From contig KZ111147.1 in assembly GCA_002077045.2 (NCBI GenBank), positions 459,073 to 523,072 on the forward strand: DNA of 64,000 nucleotides, written 5' to 3'. A program made the translations under genes and the position numbers. Below are positions 32,486 through 43,984 of this stretch, one piece after another (position 1 is the first letter of the stretch; each line of letters begins with the position of its first letter). Under the pieces are notes generated by a model. It was not told the DNA's origin and searched no databases. It saw nothing but the letters and a program-made list of their open reading frames with translations. Source of the DNA: Rachicladosporium sp. CCFEE 5018 (Eukaryota; Ascomycota; Dothideomycetes; Cladosporiales; Cladosporiaceae).

Positions 32486-33435
32486 ATTGGTCGCTATGAA
32501 ACCTCAAGCGTGACCCTAGGTAAAAACACTTTCGGGTCGCCAACGTTTTTACTCCTCGCTGCTCGGTTCCCTCGTTGTATCCGTGTCGCTTCTACGCTGG
32601 TCACTCTGATAGTGTGAGGGAGTCTAGCGCGTCTTCGTATTTGTTGCGCGATTGCGCTCGCTTGTCACTAGAGTCCAGAGCTACGGAGTGGATGATGTGA
32701 GATGTGCGGTCGATGCTGGAGCAGTGGTCTAGATTATAAGGCTACGCAACACCTGCAACGACAATGTAAAAGTAATAGCATGCTCCTTGTTACTGATGGC
32801 TCCGTTGGATGCAGTGGCGTCCATCTCAGGATCTCGCACGCGCTGAAGACGCGCCTGATGGGGAAGTCGCGAAACATAGACAGGAATGAGACAAAGGAAT
32901 GTGGCCATCAAAACCATGGTAATTAGCCAAGTCAGCTGGACTACCTTGGTTACCACAGACGCATCCAGTGGTCAAGGTCTGATGTCTCGTAAATTCGAAG
33001 GGCATCATCTGGGTGGGCTTGGGAAGCTGGCGGAGTGCGGTTGTGCTGGAGTGAACGTGACGGCAGCAATGGCTCAACAAACCAGGTTCAACCGACGGTC
33101 CATCGAAGTCCGATTACTCTGAGTATCAATAGTATCCGATGAAGATGCGGTCCGTGGAGTGCTCTCGGTGATTGTATGTCGAGAAGACAAGTTTGCACGC
33201 AGGCAAACGCTTGCTCAGCGGTGAAAAGCGATCGCTTGCCTTGTTGGTACATGTAACATTCTGTTGGATGAGCAGGCGCGTATGCAATGGTGGTTAAGCT
33301 GTTGTTCACGCTGAAAAGAGACGTGCCATTCGATTGAAGCGGAGCTAAGGCGACAGAAGCTTGCTCGTTGCGAGGAGTGTAATGACGGGATTCTTATAAC
33401 TAATTATATACAGCTGTATCCGGAAGGTTTGGACC
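32486..33435. other. Intergenic, 0.95 kb
   Basis: Promoter side of the WSC gene up to the tRNA. No protein gene or repeat recognised. Confidence 0.45.
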
Positions 33436-33518
33436 GCATGATTGGTGGAAGGGTATCATTAACGCTTCCCATCACACGGAAACTGCGTTAGTACCGAGTT
33501 CGAGTCTCGGATCATGCA
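33436..33518 (+). tRNA. tRNA-Gly (anticodon CCC) with 12-nt intron
   Basis: The acceptor stem GCATGAT pairs perfectly with ATCATGC (33511-33517), with A33518 as discriminator. The A box TGGTGGAAGGG fits TRGYNNARNNG; the B box GTTCGAGTC fits GWTCRANNC inside a perfect CCGAG/CTCGG T stem. The anticodon stem AACGC/GCGTT (33461-33465, 33485-33489) encloses TT-CCC-A, then a 12-nt insert (33472-33483) at the canonical 37/38 position, then T. Removing it leaves a 7-base loop with anticodon CCC at 33468-33470. A T4 run follows at 33524-33527 as Pol III terminator. The D stem contains two G-U pairs. Confidence 0.86.
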
Positions 33519-34179
33519 TTTCATTTTGCCCTCCTTTTGATCATCTCGCAATATGGCAGATGTCTAGCATCGGTTTTGCGTAATGGGCTGGTTGGAGTTG
33601 TACGTTGTAAGTGCAGCCTGGCCGACACGACAGCGGGAGGAATCGAAAGCTTCCAGGTTCGGAACGCCTCCCCACGGCTTCCCCACGGTTGAGAAGCAAC
33701 GCTGGACGTCTGTGCGACGGAGCAGGCGCCGGATCCTTTTCTTTCTTCTACAGACATCGGTGTCGGGGCGCAAGATGCCTTCACCGCCCTGCCTCGTGCA
33801 TCTGCGGGATTAGGGGCATGTCTGATAACGCTGCGTCCCATCGGCCAGTGAATACGACCCATCCGAGACAGCCGCAGTAATAGCGGCTGCCATACTTCTC
33901 AACAGGGGCCATGACAGCAGCGTTCCTGCGAAACCGAGACGCGTGGCATCATTACCTTCTCTGTAGAGACAGCTGATCTGATCTTACAAACAGAAACAGG
34001 CACTCCGTGCGTGTCAAGACAAGGCGGCTTAAGTGTCCGTGGAGGCACGCGGGTAGGTGCGGTTGAGGCTCCTTTCCCTATATCTCGTCTCCTTCTCTAT
34101 ACACTCCGATATCAATCCCTGGGAATCGCACACTCTATACAACGGATTGCTTTGCTTGATCCTTTCCATCACTCCCACC
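33519..34179. other. Intergenic: PAL promoter region
   Basis: About 660 bases between the tRNA and the lyase start, holding the PAL promoter and leader. No further feature recognised. Confidence 0.45.
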
Positions 34180-36583
34180 ATGGCCCCTGCAGTTCTGATC
34201 GACGACACGAGTGCGATCTCGCAACAGAGCACTATGCCGAGCCGTTTCCTCTCAGACGACCACTTCCCTCCCACACCGGCATCTGTGCCAGACAGTCCAA
34301 GGCAGAAGGCAGCGAATGGCCGGACTGCGTCAAAGACGTTCGGAGAGCACCTCGCCTGGGTGATCGAGCACGATCATGTGCTCCAGAGATGCATCGATGC
34401 CAAGGCAGAGACGGCCATGACTGAGGACGTTATTGTCTTGTCAGGAGAGCATCTGACCTTGGCCGAGCTCGTTGCTGTTGCTTGGTAGGTGGAGGGCATA
34501 TCATCATGGGCGAACTCTCCTGATCGTGACCTGCAGGTACAATGTCCCTGTAACAGTCAGCAGCGATAGCAAAGTGAGGAATCGCGTCAACACCGGCATC
34601 GAGTTCCTGCAGCAGCATCTCGAGACAGGCAACGTTGTGTATGGTAGGAAGGATCTCTCTTGCTTGCATGACGCATGCACTCACACGCTCCAGGTATCAA
34701 CACAGGATACGGTGGCAGTGCAGACACCCGCAGCAATGATTTTGCCAACATGCAGCGTGCGCTCATCCAGCATCAGGAGAGTGGCGTGCTACTGCCTTCC
34801 GATCTGGGACGTTTTGACAATGTGTCGTCAGCCAATCTCCAATCTCTGAAACCACACAACCTGCCACGTTATGTTGTCCGCGGGTCTATGGTTGCCCGGG
34901 TCAACTCTCTCCTTCGTGGCCACTCTGCAGTTCGGCTTGAGATCGTCGAAGCCATCACGACTTTGCTGAACCACGACTTCATTCCGGTCATCCCACTCAG
35001 AGGCAGTATCTCCGCGAGTGGCGATCTGTCCCCGTTGTCATACATTGCTGGTGCACTCGAGGGAAACAGCGACATCCATCTCGATTGCGCGATCGACGGT
35101 GGGAGACGTCAAATCATGAGCGCAGACAACGCTCTCCGCATGGCTGGACTGCAGCCTACGACCATGAGACCAAAGGAGGGTCTTGGACTCATGTAAGCTC
35201 ACCAGACGACACCTCCCTCGACTGCTTTCCACTGACTCGACACTCAGGAACGGCACAGGTGTCAGCTGCGCTGCCGGTACAATGGCACTTCACGAGACAC
35301 AGTATCTCGCTCTTGCATCCCAAGTCCTCACAGCGATGTCCACAGAAGCCATGCGAGGCAGTGCAGACAACTACCATCCCTTCATCTCTGATGTTCGACC
35401 TCACCCCGGCCAACGTGAAGTCGCCGAGAACATCTTCCGCCAATTGAGGAAGTCTCGTCTCGTCGTTGGTAAGGATGCTCACACAGCCGGACTGTACCAA
35501 GATCGCTATGCTCTACGGACTGCACCTCAATGGCTTGGACCGCAGCTGGAGGATCTGAGTCTTGCCGCCTCACAGGTCGCCATTGAGCTTAACTCCACGA
35601 CCGACAACCCACTTGTTGATGCTGAGAATGGATACGTTCATCACGGCGGCAATTTTCAGGCTGCCTCGATTACTTCTGCCATGGAGAAGGCGCGGCTATC
35701 GCTGCAAATGATGGGAAAGTTAATGTTCGCCCAGAATACAGAGCTCATCAACACAACATTGAATGGCATATTGACGCCCAATCTGGCCTTCGACGACCCA
35801 GGGCTGTCGTACACCTTCAAGGGTATCGATATCAACATGGCCGCGTATCAGTCAGAGCTGGCCTACCTGGCGAACCCGGTAAGCAGCCACGTGCAAAGTG
35901 CAGAGATGCACAATCAGGCAGTCAATTCGCTGGCTCTCATCAGCTCGCGCTACACGATGGATACAGTAGAGCTCGTCTCGCTCATGACTGCCACACATCT
36001 GTACACAGTCTGCCAGGCTCTCGACCTGCACGTCCTGAATCTTGAGTACATGGAGCTCATTGAGCAAGAGGCCGAAGCATTGTTTCTTGAGAAGTTCCCA
36101 GATCTCGCATCGACCTGGCCCGAGGTCCTCGTCGCCATCAAGGCCGGTCTACTCTCCGCTAAGAGCAAAGATACGGCATCCCGCGCCGCCGCAGCCGCAG
36201 AAGCGTCCCTCATTCCCATCACGCTTGCCCTTCCTCGCAATGGCTCCATGCCACTCAGTACCCTCGACTCCTGGACCAGCGACCTCACCGCCGTAATCAC
36301 CTCCGCCATCCGGCAGACCCGTATCCGCTTCGCCTCACCTGAAGGTCCACCTACCCTGCAGTACCTCGGCTACGGCTCGGCGATAATGTACAGCTACATC
36401 CGGCATGATCTGGGTGTACCGCTGCATAAGGGGTTGGTGGAGCATCCTACTTACCCAAGCAGCGAGAGAGAGGGTGTACAGGTACAGGGGGAGAAAGTGA
36501 CGATAGGGACGAGAATTGGACGAATCTACGAGGCTTTGAGGAGCGGTGGGATGAGAGGGGTGTTGATCAAGAGTTTGTCGTGA
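34180..36583 (+). CDS. PAL: Phenylalanine/aromatic amino acid ammonia-lyase
   Basis: Four exons (34180-34484, 34537-34643, 34694-35192, 35248-36583), introns 52, 50 and 55 nt, give 748 residues, typical for fungal PAL. Removes ammonia from L-phenylalanine (possibly tyrosine) to give cinnamate (coumarate). The MIO prosthetic group forms from Ala-Ser-Gly at about residues 245-247 within RGSISASGDLSPLSYIAG. Other hallmarks are INTGYGGSADTRS, GLGLMNGTGVSCAAGTMAL (across the third intron), QDRYALRTAPQWLGP and ELNSTTDNPLVD. The N-terminal 60 residues are a less conserved extension. Cytosolic, usually induced by aromatic amino acids. All splices restore conserved motifs. Substrate preference cannot be settled from sequence alone. 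Confidence 0.96.
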
Positions 36584-37209
36584 CTTAGACGACGGATGGG
36601 CAACCTGGATGAGGCGTCTTGGAGTCAAAGCGATGCACTAAGTGGATTTTGGAATAGATGTGACATTCATAGTTTGTAGACCGTGGTATATACCTTTCGA
36701 ACAGGGTGAACCCCGCTGCTACTATGAGCGCGCCTGCATCATTGCATTCTCTCAGTTATCGAGCGCGAGAGAGGGGAAGACTTGTCAATGTTTCATCGTT
36801 TTAGATTAGGGCCTCTCGCTGACATTGGAGCAATGCCCTTAAAAGTCGCATTAAAGCTGATCAGGTCAATGCGTCGTCTCTCCGTGTAGTGTAATACCCC
36901 CGAGTACGACGGCCATGTAATTTTCGCTGCTGGACGAGTACCGGGCACTGCCGGTAAGATCCCGGGCCATGCAGTATCCACACTGTCACGTAAGCTGCGA
37001 TGAGTCTACACGTCCCTTGGTCGCATGCCAGTTCGAACACGCGGACCTTGTGTGTGCGACTCACAATACGACCCGTGGTCGGCCTACCGGAGAGAGGCCG
37101 TTTGAGCGCTCAGCGTCTCGGCGAAGGCCATTGAGCGCACCCGTAGGGCTCATACATCGTCTTAATATAGACTTGGCTGGGGAAGCCTCATGCCAGGTGT
37201 GTAGCTTCT
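36584..37209. other. Intergenic, 0.63 kb (convergent ends)
   Basis: Between the convergent 3' ends of PAL and BET5. Nothing recognised. Confidence 0.45.
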
Positions 37210-37848
37210 TCAAGCAGGCTGTGGTGGGAATATCGACCCCTGCAAGTGTCAGCTTGGAAGATCCAGCTCAAAGTCGGAGTCTACACTTACGATGAATCCC
37301 TCCAACCCTCCCTCAAACATCTCATTTGCCACTCCCACACCACCCGGATGCTCCGCCGGCGCCATGGGACTTTTCACGACGAATTCCACATACAGCGTAG
37401 CCCAGATTTGATGCAGCACAGTCCGCATACTCCCCACGCGCGTGTCGGTCAGCATGATAAATTTCAACTGCGTGGGCGTCTCGTAGTAATGCAGCTTGTA
37501 CTCATTGGTACGGTACGAAAGGAACTGGTCGTCTTCGCCACCAAGCTGCCGCACCATACGTCGAAGCGAGAAGATGGTGCCGAAGATGAGCTTAGCGTCG
37601 TCGGACTCCGACAATGCCTTGCGGGCTGTAGGCGGGAGGGACGACTTGGTCAGGGAGGTGGCGGCCGCATGTGGGCGTAAGGGCTGAGCAGAGTTGAAGC
37701 GCTTGGTGTAGATGCACTCGGCTGCGACAACTTCATTAGCGATGTGCCTTGGTTGTTGGAACCGTTGACGTCGATCTCGGCGCCGCCGAGGTGGCGAGAA
37801 CTTACTGTGTCGGTCGAAGATGTAGAAGGAATAAACGGACCCTGCCAT
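37210..37848 (-). CDS. BET5: TRAPP complex subunit BET5 (TRAPPC1-like)
   Basis: Three exons (37806-37848, 37291-37721, 37210-37239) with introns of 84 and 51 nt encode 167 residues. Small longin-fold core subunit of the TRAPP complexes, the Ypt1/Rab1 exchange factor in ER-Golgi traffic. N-terminal YSFYIFDRHTECIYTKRF forms across the first intron; later GTIFSLRRMVRQLGG and FLSYRTNEYKLHYYETPTQ are strongly conserved, then LKFIMLTDT. The 84-nt intron is a multiple of three and has no stop, so retention would insert 28 mainly basic residues. The second intron has a GTAAGT donor and CTGAC branch point and changes the C-terminus to GSIFPPQPA. Divergent from the kinase gene at 38274. Confidence 0.92.
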
Positions 37849-38273
37849 TGGGCTTGATTTACGTAGATCGGAAAGGTCAAGTCGGCCAACGTGATACGGT
37901 GAAGTCGGATATGAGCTTCATGCAAGTAGGACGTAGTCTTCCGGAGTCGGTGCCGCGTGCCGGTGTTATAGGCTCTGCTACCAGGGATGTCGTTGGTCGA
38001 CGTTGGCCCCAAGGCGGGCAAGGCAATTCGCTTGCTGCAGGCGTAGCCCGTCCCCGCAGAAGCTATGGACTAGTCGAGAACAATAATCGTTGCACCTCAC
38101 CTTGCGATTGATAGTGACAGCCCGGCGGACACGTGCGATTGCGGGATAGATCTAAGGAGATAGGCGTGCTTCCGGTCGTATAATATACTTTGGTTTCAAG
38201 GACTTCACTCCGTCTGATCTCACTTCATCCCCAATGCACCACAGAGAACTCGAGACTGCCGATCGCAACGGCC
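37849..38273. promoter_or_regulatory. Shared divergent promoter, BET5 / CaMKK-type kinase
   Basis: About 425 bases between divergent start codons. A short upstream ATG at 38234 lies out of frame in the likely kinase leader. No defined sites recognised. Confidence 0.4.
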
Positions 38274-40861
38274 ATGGCTGACCAGGCTGACTCCACCCCT
38301 CCATCATCAAATGCGCAAAATCAAGAGCGACCACAGCCGGTGTCAGCACCTCAGAGTGAGATCACAGCTCACGGCATACTTGAGACACCCTCCCATGGGA
38401 TCGAGATCAACTTCCCTCCCACAGCCGCAGGAGCTGGCGAACAGAGTGGCCGAACAGATGGCAGTCCTCAATATGTTAGGCATATGTCCATGCCAACATA
38501 TGCTAGCCCAATACGGCACCATAGACGGACACCTTCGAGGACGAAGAAGGTGAAGGAGACGCTGAATGCTCGGAGTCACTACGGCAGTAGAGACGGCGAC
38601 GAGGATGATGGGAAGAATGTGCATAGGATCAATCAGTACGAGATCAAAGAGGAGATTGGGCGAGGCAGCTTCGGCGCCGTATACCGCGCGATAGACCAGT
38701 ATGGCGTTGAATATGTAAGTCCATGGCCGCGCTGTCCTGGGAATATGCGAGTGGCTGATTTAGTGTGGTAACAAGGCTGTCAAAGAATTCTCCAAGTCTC
38801 GACTGCGAAAGAGAGCCAACTCGAATCTACTTCGACAAGGTCCGAATGGAAAGCAACGTCGACCTGGTCATCTAGCCGCTGGTGCAGGCTTCAATGCGCC
38901 GCTGCATCGGAGAACATCTGAGGACCGCAAGGGTGAGGTCGATAGCAATAATTCTCTTAACCTGATTAAGGAAGAGATTGCTATCATGAAGAAGCTCAGT
39001 CACAACAACCTTGTCGCCTTGCACGAAGTACTTGACGATCCTGACGAAGATTCTCTTTACATGATTATGGACATGTGTAAAAAAGGCGTTGTTATGAAAG
39101 TCGATCTAGGCTCTCGAGCAGATCCATATGACGAGGAGGTCTGCAGATGCTGGTTCCGCGATATGATTCTCGGAATTGAGTATCTACATGCTCAAGGTGT
39201 GGTTCATCGCGACATCAAGCCCGACAATTGCTTGATCACCGACGATGACGTGCTGAAGATTGTCGACTTTGGCGTGAGTGAGATGTTCGAGAAGCAGAGC
39301 GACATGGCCACTGCGAAGAGCGCAGGGAGTCCAGCTTTCATGGCTCCAGAGCTATGCGTGGTAAAGCATGGTGAGATTAGTGGCCGAGCTGCCGACATCT
39401 GGAGCATGGGCGTTACACTGTACTGTCTGCGATATGGGCACATTCCATTCGAGAAGGACAATATGCTGGAGCTCTACGATAGCATACGAGATGATGAGCT
39501 CGTGATTGAGGACGAAGACGATAAGACCTTCGAGGATCTGATCAGGCGGCTGCTGGAAAAGGACTCGAAGAAGAGGATCACGATCGAGGAAATGAGGGTA
39601 AGAGGTTTAGAGTCAGGGATCTGCGTTGAGTACTAATTGACTGCAGGAACACGACTGGATCACGAAGAATGGCGAAGACCCGCTACTCTCGGCAGAAGAA
39701 AATTGCGCGGATCTGGTTGAGCCTCCAACTCAGATCGAGATGAATCACGCCATCACCGGTAACATGGGGAATCTCATGAGCATGATGCGCGCAGTGAAAC
39801 GCTTCAAAGCACTGCTGTCACGCAAGCGACCGCATGTCCTGGACGGCATGTTTGGCCGCGACTCACGTATTGTACAGCCGCCTCACTCTTTACGTCCACG
39901 GGTACAAGGTGATGCGGCACCAGCCCGAAGTCTAGACGCCCACGACCGAAAGCCGATGGAACGGGCGCTGACAGTCGAAGGACTGCATCGCGACGTGCCC
40001 GTCAGTGACGAGATGGAGAAGCTTCCGAAAGGCATGGACCATTTGGTGAAAGTAGCTTCGTCACCGGATAAAGCACTGCAACGGAAAGACAGCGAGCAGC
40101 CATCTACACCCGAGAAGCATGAACGCCAAGACGAGCGGCCGGAGACCACCCCGTCAGATCATCGATCAACACCCAAGTCCACAGTCTCACGAGCCTTCAC
40201 CTTTCCCGCCGAGAACGACACCGCAAAGGGTCACGCCCACAACCCTCTCCTCGACACAGCCTTCCTGGACATTGGCCTAGACCCAGATGACCCGGAGCTC
40301 CACGGCTCCCCTGACCACCCTGTCGTAGCTGAGTCCCCGCCGGCAGTAGACATGAACATCTACGAGCAAGCCTATCAAGACGAGATGAAGCGGATCGCCG
40401 AAGCGAGAGGCGAGAAGCCGGCGATGTTTCTGAATCGACGCGTGGAGCATAGGGAGGATTTAAAAAATCATGCTGTGATTTTGGATCATCCTATCAAGGC
40501 TGCGGGGAAGATCGCCGAGAGGATGGGGTTGACGGGTAAGTCTGGGGGAGGTGGGTTCGCGAAGCTCATCAGGCAGGCGAAGGAGAGGCAGGATGCTGGG
40601 AACGTTGGCGGTGAGGAAGAGGGCGAAGTTAGAGGCGAGGGCGCTGGAGACGAGCAGGACGATGCCGCAAGGGCACTGGCTGATCCGAAAGCTTTACCGG
40701 CTGAAGAAGATGAAGCTGGCGACAACGTCCAGGATGATCTTCCTGATAGGACTGCACGGCCGCAACGACCTCTCGAGGGCCTGCGAGGGAGCATGGCGCT
40801 CGATATGCCGGGTGCGTTTCCCATGACGACTGAGGCAGGCGCTTCGAAGCGATTAGGATGA
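38274..40861 (+). CDS. CaMKK/SSP1-family serine/threonine kinase
   Basis: Three exons (38274-38714, 38776-39597, 39647-40861; introns 61 and 49 nt) give 825 residues. The kinase domain has GRGSFGAVYRA, then AVKEFSKSRLRKRAN with a long insert before the alpha-C segment LNLIKEEIAIMKKLSHNN, HRDIKPDN, DFGVSEMF and SPAFMAPEL; it ends in EHDWITKNGEDPL. Insert and activation segment match the CaMKK-like upstream kinases (S. pombe Ssp1, Aspergillus CMKC, yeast Sak1/Tos3/Elm1), which activate AMPK/Snf1 and CaMK-type kinases. The N-terminal 120 residues and the roughly 370-residue C-terminal tail are disordered; the tail holds RAVKRFKALLSRKRP, a candidate basic amphipathic calmodulin-binding or autoinhibitory helix. 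The substrate here is inferred from family. Confidence 0.92.
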
Positions 40862-41147
40862 GCGAGAGAGTGGATACAAGGGGGATTCAGTCACGGCACT
40901 GGATCGCGGTGTATTTGTATACATACGTATTGTGGAAGAGCATGTGCAGACGGCACCAAAGCGGAAGATGTTCGATTGCAGTACGTTCTGCGCACATTTG
41001 GCCAGCACGAGCGGCTACTCGACAAGTTTTTCATCTTCGACACCACGTCTCTGGTGGTCTGTCTAGTACCACGGTGCTGAGCTCCGTCTCGCGAGGAAGA
41101 GTGTCACGCTTCCGCTGCTTACTCACTCATTCACTATAACGCTCCAT

Positions 41148-42410
41148 CTACCTCCGCCTCCCTGCCCTCGCCCTAGGAAACTCCAACGGCAACTTCAGCT
41201 TCGCCACCTTCGTCGCACTCGCCATCGCTTTCGTCAATTTCCACAACTCCCTCTCCTTCTCCGTCGGCGGGCTAATCCTACAGCCCAGCTCCGAAAAGTA
41301 CTGTCCCAGCTGCTTGTTCTCCAACTTCAAGTCGTCCTTGAGATTACTCATCTCCACGGTGTAGTTGTCGATATACAGTGCCAGCGCGCAGATGTGGGTG
41401 TAGAGATAGTCTTGCTGGAACTTGTTCAGCTCGTTCCCAGCGGCGAAGCGGTGGCGCACAGAGTCGATAAGCGTTTCGGGGTATGTGGACATTTTCTTAA
41501 CTAGAACTTCTTTCTTCGGCACCTTTTTGCCGCCGCGACCGGCTGGCGCTAGAGCTTCGTGAAATTCGAGCAGTGCATTCAAGTAGCCCAGCGCTTTCAA
41601 CTTCGTGTACTCGCCTGCTTTCGCGATCTCGGACACGCGGAACGCAGTCATGCGGTTGCTGAAGTCCATCGGTATGTCGGCTAGGGCGTTGTCTTGCCAG
41701 TCTTTTACTTGGACTAGGCGTTGATCTGAGAGTGGGATGAGGATGTCCAGGTCGTAGACGTCTTCTACACGCTCGGCTTTGAGATTTGGTTTGGGGATGG
41801 GTTTGGCAGCGAGTGCGGCTTCGGCTTCTTCTTCCTCCGTCTTGATGTGGGCTGCTTTCACTGCTACGGAGCCGAGGATGGCGGTCTCGACATCGTTTGG
41901 CTTGCCCTGTGCGTTGCCGCCTTTCGTGATTGCGTTCACGGTTTTGCTGGCGATTGCCTTCTTGGCTTTCTTCGTGCCGAAGGTCTCGCCAAGGATCTCT
42001 CGCTGCTTGCCAATCGTCCGCTCTCGGTTGCTGTTCTCCACTTGCTGAGTCTCCGAGCGTAACGTGCTGCGTAGCGTGACATGTTGAGCGGGCGTAAGGT
42101 CAAGTGACTGGGTGGCAGGGTCGTAGACGGCGATGTAGTGGGATAGAGGTGAGGTTGCTGGCGTGGGTAGGGCGGTGTAGTCCAGGCGAGGATGTTTGGT
42201 GGAGTGAAGGAGGGTGGATGATTCGTTCCGGTAGGCTTCGAATGGAATTGAGGGCGCTGTGCAGCCAGGCGTAGAGGCTATGATAGGTCTCGCATTGGGG
42301 TCGGTCGAGGAGGAATGGGTGACTTTCAGTATTCCGGTGTCGACCTTCTTGCTGGGTGTCTGAACTCCATTGCTCTGCCTCTTGCGCTTCTTTTCCACCA
42401 TCTGAGCCAT
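41148..42410 (-). CDS. RPA49: RNA polymerase I subunit A49 (RPA49/PAF53 family)
   Basis: Intronless, 420 residues from the ATG at 42410. Pol I-specific subunit, TFIIE/TFIIF-like, stimulating rRNA transcription in the nucleolus. The N-terminus is basic (EKKRKRQSNGVQTPSKK), followed by the dimerisation-type domain containing YDPATQSLDLTPAQHVTL and KKAIASKTVNAI, then the C-terminal tandem winged helix (YTKLKALGYLNALLEFHEAL, VRHRFAAGNELNKFQQDYLY, LCRISPPTEKER-like segment read as LGCRISPPTEKEREL). Only 154 bases separate its start from UreF. Confidence 0.93.
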   Translation of the reverse strand: MAQMVEKKRKRQSNGVQTPSKKVDTGILKVTHSSSTDPNARPIIASTPGCTAPSIPFEAYRNESSTLLHSTKHPRLDYTALPTPATSPLSHYIAVYDPATQSLDLTPAQHVTLRSTLRSETQQVENSNRERTIGKQREILGETFGTKKAKKAIASKTVNAITKGGNAQGKPNDVETAILGSVAVKAAHIKTEEEEAEAALAAKPIPKPNLKAERVEDVYDLDILIPLSDQRLVQVKDWQDNALADIPMDFSNRMTAFRVSEIAKAGEYTKLKALGYLNALLEFHEALAPAGRGGKKVPKKEVLVKKMSTYPETLIDSVRHRFAAGNELNKFQQDYLYTHICALALYIDNYTVEMSNLKDDLKLENKQLGQYFSELGCRISPPTEKERELWKLTKAMASATKVAKLKLPLEFPRARAGRRR

Positions 42411-42564
42411 CTTGAGCAAGTCCTTAGTAAGTTCGTGCAGCTAAGCACATTTTCCAATGCGTCAATAATCTTTTGGATGTGAAAGTCGAATTCGCGCTTA
42501 CATAAGGCAGCCGACAGCATACCTCGTTGATCAGAAGTCCTGTTCCTCATCTCGAGCTTCCAGC
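42411..42564. promoter_or_regulatory. Compact bidirectional promoter, RPA49 / UreF
   Basis: 154 bases between divergent start codons, the shortest divergent spacing in the window, so both promoters must overlap or lie in the leaders. No specific sites recognised. Confidence 0.5.
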
Positions 42565-43370
42565 ATGGCGCAGTCGACTACAACGCTACATGCACTCCTC
42601 CTGCTGTCCGACTCGGCTCTTCCACTCGGCTCCTTCGCGTTCAGCAGTGGTCTGGAGTCCTTCTTAGCCCACCGGAAGACAAAGACTGGGCCCAAGCGAA
42701 CCTCAGGCCCTCCCAATGGCACGGAGCAAGACATCAGGTACTTCCATGCTTTCTTGGAGCAGTCACTGGAGAATCTTGCCAGTACTGCTCTGCCGTACGT
42801 GACGACTGCAGCTCGCGCTGGCGATGATGTCGATGTAAAGCAAATCTTGCTTGATCTGGACAATGACTTCGACGCGTCCACGCCCTGCACTGTCGCGCGC
42901 CGAGCGAGTATCAGTCAAGGCAAGGCCCTGCTTGCGATTTGGGAACGAGCACTGTCAAGTTCCACAGCACCTACCGACCAAGCTCGGAGTCTCGGAGCTG
43001 CAGTGTCTGATTGTGCCACATTGGTCAAGTCTACCAAACCAGGCACCGCGTCTTCGAGCAGCTACAACGGCCATTTGCCACCTCTGTTTGGCGCAGTCGC
43101 GGCTGCAATGGGTCTTCCGATCGAACAAACGAGCTACCTGCTCCTGTTGAACCACGCTAAGGCGATACTTTCGGCTGCTGTCAGAGCCAGTATCCTAGGA
43201 CCTTACCAATCCCAAAGTGTTCTGGCCAGTGAATCTTTGCAGGCCACATCAAGATCCTCATCGACCGCTATGGAGCAGTCAAGGCTGAAGATGCAGCAGT
43301 GAGTGTGCCCACTATGGACGTGTGGATGGGTAGACATGAGCTGCTGTATTCGCGCATCTTCAATTCTTGA
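42565..43370 (+). CDS. Urease accessory protein UreF, with an apparent frameshift near the 3' end
   Basis: UreF helps load nickel into urease with UreD and UreG. From the ATG at 42565 the frame reads HALLLLSDSALPLGSFAFSSG, a UreF hallmark, then LENLASTALPYV, GHLPPLFGAVAAAMGLPIEQ and a GPYQSQSVLAS segment, but then passes into a non-family tail and stops at 43300. The true C-terminus (AEDAAVSVPTMDVWMGRHEL then LYSRIFNS) is in another frame and stops at 43368-43370. One missing base at about 43243 (after SESLQ) would join the two. A GT-AG intron of 53 nt could also fix the frame but would delete the conserved GPYQSQ segment, so I favour a deletion, real or a sequence error. If real, urease activation would be impaired. 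Confidence 0.85.
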
Positions 43371-43642
43371 AAGTGTGACTCCGATTTTACCGCAAAATCG
43401 CCCTTACAGACCGCGAAAGACGTAAGCCCAACGCTGCTGCCCTAGTGTGAAGCCCGCACTGCGGCAGAGCTTTAACGCAAGTGCAGAGAATGCAAAAGTG
43501 CACCGAGTCGAACGGCGTACGTTTGCCAATGCAAGCGCATTACGAGTTCCGCAAATTACATTTCGATGTGAGTGGGACAGATCTGACTCCAGTATTTGCG
43601 GATACAGTGACTAAAGTCACATAGTTATTCCCCCAGCCGCGA
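43371..43642. other. 3' side of UreF
   Basis: Short intergenic stretch with nothing recognised. Confidence 0.4.
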
Positions 43643-43984
43643 ATGCAACATCAGCGTGCTCTACCTACGCCCATTGCGCCCGCTACATCCAGCCAAGTAG
43701 CCCAAGGCTATCCGACGGCGCAGCAGCGACCCCCTCAGATACCCAGCCTTACTGCTTTACCAGCTGCACCGGTGGCAGCGTATAGCCAAGCCCCGCGGAC
43801 ACAACAAGCGCAGCAGGCTCATCAGCAACTACCCATGCGCCCGATGGCCGCGACTCCTCTGCAAACGCGGCTCTGTGGTCCTCAACAACTTCAAGTACCT
43901 CATCCACGGCATGCTGCCCATCGAGCGCCAAGAAACTCGTGTTTTGTGCCTACTCGGCAGGTTCAGCAACGGCAGCCGCCATAG
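43643..43984 (+). CDS. Gln/Pro/Ala-rich hypothetical ORF
   Basis: ATG-started frame of 113 residues dominated by Gln, Pro, Ala and Thr (for example PAAPVAAYSQAPRTQQAQQA). It has no recognisable domain, signal peptide or membrane segment. Low-complexity composition may come from repeat-like CAG/CCA-rich DNA rather than selection. It may be one exon of a longer gene, because neighbouring frames also show Pro/Gln-rich stretches. Weak call. Confidence 0.25.
   Translation: MQHQRALPTPIAPATSSQVAQGYPTAQQRPPQIPSLTALPAAPVAAYSQAPRTQQAQQAHQQLPMRPMAATPLQTRLCGPQQLQVPHPRHAAHRAPRNSCFVPTRQVQQRQPP

Noticed and set aside
43190..43242. 53-nt intron that would restore the UreF frame
   Set aside because: It would remove the conserved GPYQSQSVLAS segment of UreF, so a one-base deletion is more likely.
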